Shown: piece by piece, positions 1 through 5,216 of the stretch | How positions within the stretch are numbered: the stretch's first letter is position 1 | How the letters are laid out: each line of letters opens with the position of its first letter | From: Pinguiococcus pyrenoidosus | Taxonomy: Eukaryota; Sar; Pinguiophyceae; Pinguiochrysidales; Pinguiochrysidaceae | Direction of reading: 5' to 3' | DNA length: 10,331 nucleotides | Assembly: GCA_019677205.1 (NCBI GenBank) | Contig: JAAMXY010000940.1 | Span: forward strand, 1 to 10,331 | Program-made: the position numbers and the translations under genes | Notes under the pieces: model-generated | Told to the model about the DNA's origin: nothing | Databases searched by the model: none | What the model saw: the letters and a program-made list of their open reading frames with translations, nothing else

Positions 1-131
1 AACTACCAATACAAAGCCTTAAAAACCATTTTAAAAAATTGTCTACTTTTGATGAGCGGCCCTATTTTGAACCCTTTTTTAAACACCACCTCTTGAACGC
101 TTTGGAACGCGCCACAGACACACTAGACAGG
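1..131 (+). promoter_or_regulatory. 5' flank / 5' UTR of TBCA with a short upstream ORF
   Basis: The first ~90 bases are clearly more A/T-rich (runs of A and T) than the rest of the window, as expected of a promoter or leader. A 14-codon upstream ORF runs from an ATG at 52 to a TGA at 94-96, out of frame with TBCA; it matters only if transcription starts before it. The TBCA frame itself stays open upstream to the window edge but has no ATG before 132, so a longer N terminus from an exon outside the window cannot be fully excluded. No clear TATA box was recognised. Confidence 0.4.
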
Positions 132-612
132 ATGGAGGCCACTCTCAAGCAGCTCAAGATCCAGACAAGTGCTGTGCGGCGCCTCCTAAAGGAAGTCGCT
201 CACTATGAGAAAGAAGCGGCGGGGCACGAGACGGTAGGCTCATACTCTCCTCCAAGGATCCGCTCATGCCGCATTGCTTGCGCCACACATCTTTGACAAC
301 TGAGAGTTGCGATGTTATGTGACGTCCTTCCTCTTCTTCTGTCATGTCCTATGAAAATCGCAGAAGCTGCAGGGGATGAAGGATGAGGAAGCCGATCAGT
401 ATGACATCCGCGCACAGGAGAGGCTCTTGGAGGAGAGCATGATGATGATCCCCGACAGCAAGCGCCGCTTGGAAGCTGCGGTGGTGGAGCTGCGAGAGCT
501 TGTAGAGGCCCATCAGGAGGACGAGGCGCTGGCGGAGAAGATTGCAGAGGCTAGAGCGGTTTTGCCAAGCGAGCAAGAGGCGAATCCGGAAGAGACGGGC
601 GAAGGAGCATAG
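132..612 (+). CDS. TBCA: Tubulin-binding cofactor A (tubulin-specific chaperone A), two exons
   Basis: TBCA is a small three-helix-bundle chaperone that holds beta-tubulin released from the CCT chaperonin and passes it along the tubulin-folding pathway; it acts in the cytosol. The coding sequence is joined from 132-233 and 364-612 and gives 116 aa, close to the ~108 aa usual for the family. Family-typical segments are visible: LKIQTSAVRRLLKE and YEKEA in exon 1, then YDIRAQERLLEESMMMIPD and RRLEAA in exon 2. Across the splice junction the product aligns without a gap to vertebrate TBCA (EKEA...MK/R...YDI), which fixes both the 363/364 acceptor and the phase-0 join. The start at 132 is the first ATG in frame and gives an N terminus of family length. 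The extra C-terminal residues are acidic and low in complexity. The gene converges on the RAD16-like gene; no functional link is implied. Confidence 0.95.
234..363 (+). other. TBCA: Intron of TBCA (130 nt, phase 0)
   Basis: Donor ACG|GTAGGCT, acceptor AATCGCAG|AAG, with a pyrimidine-rich stretch (CCTTCCTCTTCTTCTG) at 327-342. Reading through the intron would give a stop at 294-296 after sequence unlike TBCA, while splicing restores a gapless family match. A second AG (CTGCAG, ending at 372) is possible but would remove three residues from the match. Confidence 0.92.
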
Positions 613-674
613 ATGAACGCGTTTTTTCCCCCTCCCCTAGCATTTCGTTCCCATCTTCCCTCGCGAGCGCCCTT

Positions 675-705
675 TATGTGGAATGTGGGAATGTGGGAAT
701 GTGCG
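675..705. repeat. 8-bp tandem repeat (AATGTGGG), about 3.5 copies
   Basis: Units AATGTGGG at 682-689 and 690-697 and AATGTGCG at 698-705, preceded by a partial unit. It lies in the presumed 3' UTR of TBCA. Confidence 0.8.
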
Positions 706-846
706 AGTGGCTGCGGAGGATCCTCAACTGAAGTGGATGATTCCTCTGTGGGTGCGCGGCGAGAGGCACTGGACCGAAGATCTGAACACAAAGAAGAAGC
801 TTCACAAAGGGAGCTGCGCTGCAGTTTTCGAAGAGCATCTTCGCAG

Positions 847-874
847 CAGGAGTGAATCTGCAGGAGCGAATCTG
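847..874. repeat. 14-bp tandem duplication
   Basis: Two adjacent copies of CAGGAGYGAATCTG (847-860 and 861-874) differ at one base, T/C. They are followed by a fragment of the same unit. The repeat sits about 20 bp downstream of the RAD16-like stop codon on its strand. Confidence 0.8.
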
Positions 875-893
875 CACAGGAGCGTCCCGCCGC

Positions 894-3800
894 TTACTGG
901 AACAGAAACCGCATGTCATCCACCGTGAGCTTGGCCAGCGATGCGTTGTCGCTTCCGACCGTCCCGTCGAAGACGAGCCGCTTCTTGTCTTGCAGCTTGA
1001 CGATCCGCTCTTCGATGGTGTTCTCAAGGATGAAGCGCGTGGCCCAGATGGTCTTGTGCTGGCCCATACGGTGCGTCCGATCGATTGCCTGCATCTCTGC
1101 TGCCGGGTTCCACCAGGGGTCCATGATGAAGACGTGGTTGGCATTGACGAGGTTCAAGGCCACGCCTCCCGCCTTCAGGCTCATCAGCAGCACCTTGCAG
1201 TCCGGATCGTGCTGAAATCGGTCGAGGACAGTTTTCCGCTGCGAGACGCTCAGGTGCCCGCTGAGCAGCACGCCGCCAATTCCCTCGACGCGAAGGCGAT
1301 ACTCAAGGAGGTCGAGCATGTTTACGTACTGGCTGAAGACGAGCGCCTTGGCCGTGGAGTCCTCGGCAAGCATCTCGTGGAGGGCCTGCATGAGCGCTTC
1401 CATCTTCGTGCTCGTTTGAAATTTGGAGAGGTCGATCTTGTGCATGATGCTTGCCTTTCGGTAGCCGCCGCCTGTCGTTCTGCGCCGCTTCGCGACCGGT
1501 GCCTCGGCTTCGTCGTTCTCCTCTTTCGCCGGACCGCTGCTCTCAAAGTCGACCGTGAGCGGCGCCTGGCATGTGGGACAGCGCGTCACGGCCGAGGCGT
1601 CCGCTGTGCCAATCAGCTCCATGGCGCACGCCCGGCAGAAGACGTGACCACAGGCCGCCGTCACGGGCAGCTCCGGGTCCTCCGTACACACGGGGCACGC
1701 CACTTCTTCTTGCTGTGCAGGCTCCGGGGCTTGGTGGAGCTGATTGGCGCGCAGCGCGTTGTCGCTTGCCCTCGTGGCGCTGTGGATGACCAAGTACGGG
1801 TGGTCGACTGCTTGACGCATGCGCATCAGGAGGTCGAAGATGTGCGCATAGTTGTGCAGCACCGTGTTGTTGTCGACGTAGGTGGCAAACTGCGCCTTGC
1901 TCTGGGTGTACAAGGCCTGATAAAAGTCCTCCTCGCGCTCGTCGAGGCGCAGCTGCCGCACTTTCACGATTCGCTGCGGCAGCGCGATATCCTCCAGGCG
2001 GGTTGCCTTTGTACGCCGGAGCAGCACCTCGTTCAACACTTGGTCCTTCAGCAGGAGCATGGCGCTCCGACCTTCCCCGACGTAGCCGGAGCGCTTGATG
2101 GGATTCATGATGTACTTGTTGAAGTGGGCAAAGTGCAGCATCGGCGAGTGGCCGCAGCATGTGCAGTGCTTGCGCTCGGGTCCAAAATCGTACTCCAGCC
2201 TCTTGCAGTCGCATCCCTTCTTTTTGCAGAAGTAGTAGCCGTGGGGGTCCATCCGCAGGTAGCGGATAAGCGAGTACAGCTCGCTCACCCGATTCTGCAG
2301 CGGGGTGCCGGTGAGGCACCACTTGTTCAGGGACGTCAAGCCGAAGACGGCGTTCGCGGTGGCCGTGCTGCGGTCCTTGATCACGTGGGCCTCGTCCAAA
2401 ACAATTCGAAACCAAGAGGCCTTCATCACGGGACTTCGGAGCTTCTCCTGCAGCGCCTTGAGCTTCGCCTTCTCCTTCTCGCTCTGCGGCGCTTCCCACG
2501 GCATCTCCTCTTCCTCTTCCTCTTCCTCTTCCCAGTCGTCATCGACCGAGCCGGGCCCCTTCTTCAGAGGTTTCTTGCCCTTCTTCAGCATCGTCCTGGG
2601 ACGGCCCTTGGCTTTCTGTGCCACCACAGACTCGGAGTTATCCTCTTCCTCAAAGTCCGTGTCGCTGCTCTCAAAGTCGTCGTCATCGTCGTACTCGTCG
2701 TCCTCCTCTACCTTGTAGTCTTCGTCATCCGCGTCGTCGATGACGCGCGTCCTGCCCGGCCTCTTCGATTTGGACTTAGCCATGCGACGAGAAGGTGTCG
2801 TCCTTGCAGCCGCGCCTTTCCCGGACCCTTCAAAATCTGCATCCGACTCCGAATCTGAAGCTGACAGGCTGGCAACCACGATGGTCCTCGCCCGCTTTGC
2901 GGGAGGTGGCAAAGCCTTCTTCCGAGCCGCCTGCGACACACCTTTCTTGCGAGTTCGGGCAGCTGAAAGAGGAAGATTCTCTGCTTCCGAATCGGAGGTC
3001 TCATAGTCGCCATCACCATCACCATCACCATCCTCTCCTGCTTTGCTTTTCGACGAGCCCGATACTGCCTTTGTGCGCTTCTTTGCGACCCCGTTTGTGA
3101 GCTTCTCCTCCTCCTCCTCCTCCTCCTCCTCCTTTTGCTGCTCCTCTTGCTCCTCGTCCCCCTCCTCCTCGTCCCCCTCCTCCTCTTGCTCCTTCATTTT
3201 TGAAGCCTTTGCGGCTTTCGCTTCCGTCTTCAACCTCTTTCTGCCTGTTGTAGCCGCACGCTTTGTCGTCTTGCTGGCTGGGAAGGCCTTCTTCCCCCCG
3301 CGTCGGCCGCCCGCCCTGCCACCGCCGCCGCCGCCATGCGCCCCGGAGCGCCGCTGCGTGAGCGCTTGAGCGGAGGTGCGCTGCGCTTGGGCACCGCAAA
3401 AGTACTTCCGATGGAGGCGGAACTTGTCGGGATAGAAGCGCTTCCCACAGTCGGGGCAGCTGATCTTCGTCGGTGCGAGCACCTTGGAGTAGTCCGCTTG
3501 CACGACCGAATAGGTTGTCAGCACCACATCTGCTGCCTGAAGCTCCCTCACGTCGGAGGTGCGCTTCTGCCCATGATATATCATGACGTTCAAGCAGTTC
3601 TCGCGCGTGAACTTCTCGATCTCGGCACGCCACTGGAGGAGCGCAATCACGGGGCAGATGACGAGCGTGCCGCATCTCACCCGCTGGTCCGGATCGAGGC
3701 CGTGCTTCCGTTCTGCTTCGGTCCACGCCGCCTCGTGCTCCGGGCCTGGCCGATTCTCCACGATGGTGGCGATCGTCTGGAGGGTCTTTCCCATGCCCAT

Positions 3801-4841
3801 CTCATCCGCAAGAATGCCGCCACGGTGGTCGCTCTCCTCCTGGTGAATCATCCAGGCCAGACCTTCCTGCTGGTACGGGAGAAGCGGCAGCTTGATGTCC
3901 TTCGGGGTTGCTCGCTTCTCCGTCCACGCCTTCCGCACGCAGGCATCGGGCTCCACGGCGCGCATGTCGGCCGGAACCTTGTCTTGGGTCTCCTCCAGGC
4001 GGGCCGTGAGCTGCGCCCTTTGCTCCTCGTCGAGCGCCGTGAATCCTTTCACGTCCTCAGGCTTCCGGATCCCCGTGAAATACGCGCAGGAGAGGTGCAG
4101 CCACCTCGTGTAGAGGCCAAAGTCCCCTTCGAGGATCTCGCCCACGCGCAGCACGCCCTTCGGGATCATCTGGTTGCAGCGGCGGCACTCCGCGCGGCCG
4201 GATTTGCTGATCTCTGTACAAAACTCGGCGAATGCCTGTGGAAGCGGCTTCTCGTTCGCTGCTTTCTTGGCCTTGCGCGAGGCGGCCTTGGCGGCGCCAC
4301 CCTTGCTCTTCGCCGCTTCCGCAGCAGGCGGCGTCGGCGTCGGCGTCCTCGACTTCGCGCCTGCCTTTGCACCCTTGCCGCGCTTTGCCTTGGTGGCTTT
4401 GACCCTCCGTCGAGTGCCTTTCGGCGTCTCCACTTCGCTGCCTTCGACGGCTTCGGGCTTGACAGCAGCCCTCTTGGGAGTCTTCTTCGCATCCTTGGTG
4501 CTTTTCGCGCCTCGCGAAGCCTTGGCAGCAGGCTTCGCAGCCGCCTTGGCTCCGGCAGCCTTGCTTCTCGCCCTCGAAGCGCTAGCATTCCCAGCCGCAG
4601 CCTTCTTCGCAGCGCTCCGCTTCGGGGCTTGCATCTACGCATCAGAGAGGGCACATCAGCAAGGCGTCTTCCCAAGTTTCAGCACAAGGCCTCCCAGCAC
4701 CTTGGGCTTGGGAGTGGCCTCCTCGTCCGAGCCGAAGTCCAGCTCGACGTCGTCCACGATTTCAAAGTCGGAGTCGCTGAAGTCGTCATCATCCTCATCC
4801 TTTACCGTCCAGGTGCGCTTCTTGCGCTTTTGGGAGGCCAT
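894..4841 (-). CDS. RAD16: RAD16-type SNF2/RING DNA-repair helicase with N-terminal PARP-type zinc finger
   Basis: RAD16 is a SNF2-family ATPase with a RING finger that, with RAD7 in yeast, serves global-genome nucleotide-excision repair in the nucleus. I join 4841-4701 and 4634-894 for 1,293 aa (yeast Rad16 is ~790). Domains in that numbering: a Lys/Ala-rich basic N terminus; a PARP-type zinc finger at ~184-259 (C197, C200, H227, C230); SNF2 ATPase with DEMGMGKT (~324-331) and LTTYS; a RAD16-type zinc knuckle C440-C443-H455-C460; a low-complexity charged insert ~461-782; DEAH at 794-797; TGTPLQ at 822-827; a Cys/His cluster at 850-881, typical of RAD16; a C3HC4 RING at 1027-1069; and helicase C with DRTHRMGQ ending near 1239. 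All ATPase motifs are intact. The main exon is 3.7 kb uninterrupted. If the 66-nt intron is wrong, translation would start at the ATG at 4634 (1,246 aa) with every domain unchanged. The zinc finger fusion and large insert are unusual for the family. Confidence 0.95.
2430..3395 (-). repeat. Low-complexity insert of the RAD16-like gene with polypurine/polypyrimidine microsatellites
   Basis: The insert separates the zinc knuckle from the DEAH motif and encodes alternating Lys/Arg-rich and Asp/Glu/Ser-rich blocks. On the plus strand it includes a CTC run at about 3103-3134 (poly-Glu), a CTCTTC-type run at about 2504-2533 (poly-Glu) and a CATCAC hexamer run at 3011-3032 (Asp-Gly). The reading frame is preserved throughout, so these tracts appear to be translated. 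Basic blocks such as PPPAKRART resemble nuclear localisation signals. Confidence 0.85.
3999..4226 (-). other. Region encoding the PARP-type zinc finger of the RAD16-like protein
   Basis: The encoded segment has the zf-PARP pattern: AxSGRxxC-like KSGRAECRRC, then IPKGVLRVG, then WLHLSC, then GFTALDEEQRAQL. The zinc ligands are two cysteines, one histidine and one cysteine (C-x2-C-x26-H-x2-C). In PARP1 and DNA ligase III this finger binds DNA nicks and ends. Confidence 0.85.
4635..4700 (-). other. Inferred 66-nt intron near the 5' end of the RAD16-like gene (phase 0)
   Basis: On the minus strand the donor is CCCAAG|GTGCTGG and the acceptor is CTGATGCGTAG|ATG. A branch-like TGCTGATG and a short pyrimidine stretch precede the acceptor. 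It joins a 47-codon first exon (ATG at 4841-4839 in good context, product starting MASQKRKKRT and rich in Asp/Glu) in frame to the long exon. Unspliced, this first frame stops at 4656-4658, 21 nt before the downstream ATG. The donor is weaker than the other donors in the window. Confidence 0.7.
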
Positions 4842-4882
4842 CGCCGCCAAAATCCGGCCAAGAAGCCCTCCGGCTCCAGGAC

Positions 4883-4888
4883 CACGTG
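4883..4888. promoter_or_regulatory. G-box / E-box CACGTG
   Basis: A perfect CACGTG palindrome in the context ACCACGTGCT, about 42 bp upstream of the RAD16-like ATG. It is a typical bHLH or bZIP target, but a 6-bp motif can occur by chance. Confidence 0.35.
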
Positions 4889-4917
4889 CTAGGGAGCTGG
4901 CCTGGAATGCCCAGGAA

Positions 4918-4929
4918 TTGGCGGGAAAA
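4918..4929 (-). promoter_or_regulatory. E2F/DP-like site
   Basis: The minus strand reads TTTTCCCGCCAA, which contains the textbook E2F core TTTCCCGCC. It lies about 77 bp upstream of the RAD16-like ATG. E2F sites are common ahead of replication and repair genes in plants, algae and animals. Function here is inferred from the motif and its position only. Confidence 0.45.
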
Positions 4930-5003
4930 CCCCGCCCACGCTCCGGAGCACTCCGGACACCTCAGGATTCCTGCGAATTCGTGGAACTTCGACGAAGCAT
5001 TTT

Positions 5004-5045
5004 TATTGGGTTTTGGGTTTCGGGTTTTGGGTTTTGGGTTTTGGG
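5004..5045 (+). repeat. Telomere-like TTTTGGG heptamer array (six units), potential G-quadruplex
   Basis: Six consecutive heptamers read TATTGGG, TTTTGGG, TTTCGGG, then TTTTGGG three times. The unit differs by one base from the TTTAGGG telomere repeat of plants and many algae. Six GGG runs separated by four-base loops meet the usual G-quadruplex pattern on the plus strand. It sits ~170 bp upstream of the carrier start. Confidence 0.9.
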
Positions 5046-5216
5046 TTTTCGTTGACTTTTTCTTGTTTTCGTCATTACGCACGGAAGATACACTCAATTT
5101 CAATACAAATCCCCGCATTTCGCCGCCAACTTTGGTATAGCACAGGGCAGCTTGGCGCCTTTTTGCGGCTCTTGGGACGCGGCGCATCGGCAAGGGTCGC
5201 TCGGGGGGCGGAAGAT

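Larger units (their letters stand above)
613..893. other. Intergenic stretch between convergent TBCA and RAD16-like genes
   Basis: These 281 bases hold the 3' ends of two convergent transcripts. No ORF here resembles a known protein. Two small tandem repeats are present (listed separately). No canonical AATAAA polyadenylation signal is seen near either stop codon, which is common in protists. Confidence 0.6.
4842..5216. promoter_or_regulatory. Divergent promoter shared by the RAD16-like gene and the carrier gene
   Basis: This 375-bp gap separates two start codons pointing outward. It contains a palindromic G-box (CACGTG), an E2F-like element, a hairpin-capable GGCGGG-AAAAC-CCCGCC (4920-4936), repeated CTCCGGA boxes (4941-4947 and 4951-4957) and a TTTTGGG array. 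No in-frame ATG precedes the carrier start at 5217 back to the in-frame stop at 4890-4892. Confidence 0.6.

Noticed and set aside
852-2858. A 668-codon open frame on the plus strand opposite the RAD16-like gene
   Set aside because: It lies antisense to conserved helicase domains, has Leu/Val/Arg-rich composition typical of the complement of a GC-rich gene and shows no recognisable domain. It is most likely a shadow of codon bias.
3011-3032. Plus-strand CATCAC repeat that could encode a poly-His tract
   Set aside because: It is the complement of the Asp-Gly repeat in the RAD16-like protein; there is no supported gene on the plus strand there.
3336-4892. A 518-codon open frame on the plus strand opposite the N-terminal half of the RAD16-like gene
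   Set aside because: It is antisense to the zinc finger and ATPase motifs; its Arg/Leu-rich low-complexity sequence mirrors the Lys/Ala repeats of the real gene.
5013-5216. An N-terminal extension of the carrier protein starting in the TTTTGGG array
   Set aside because: The extension would need a non-ATG start, and its Gly-Phe-Trp-Leu repeats are just a translation of the heptamer array. The first ATG at 5217 starts a good signal peptide.
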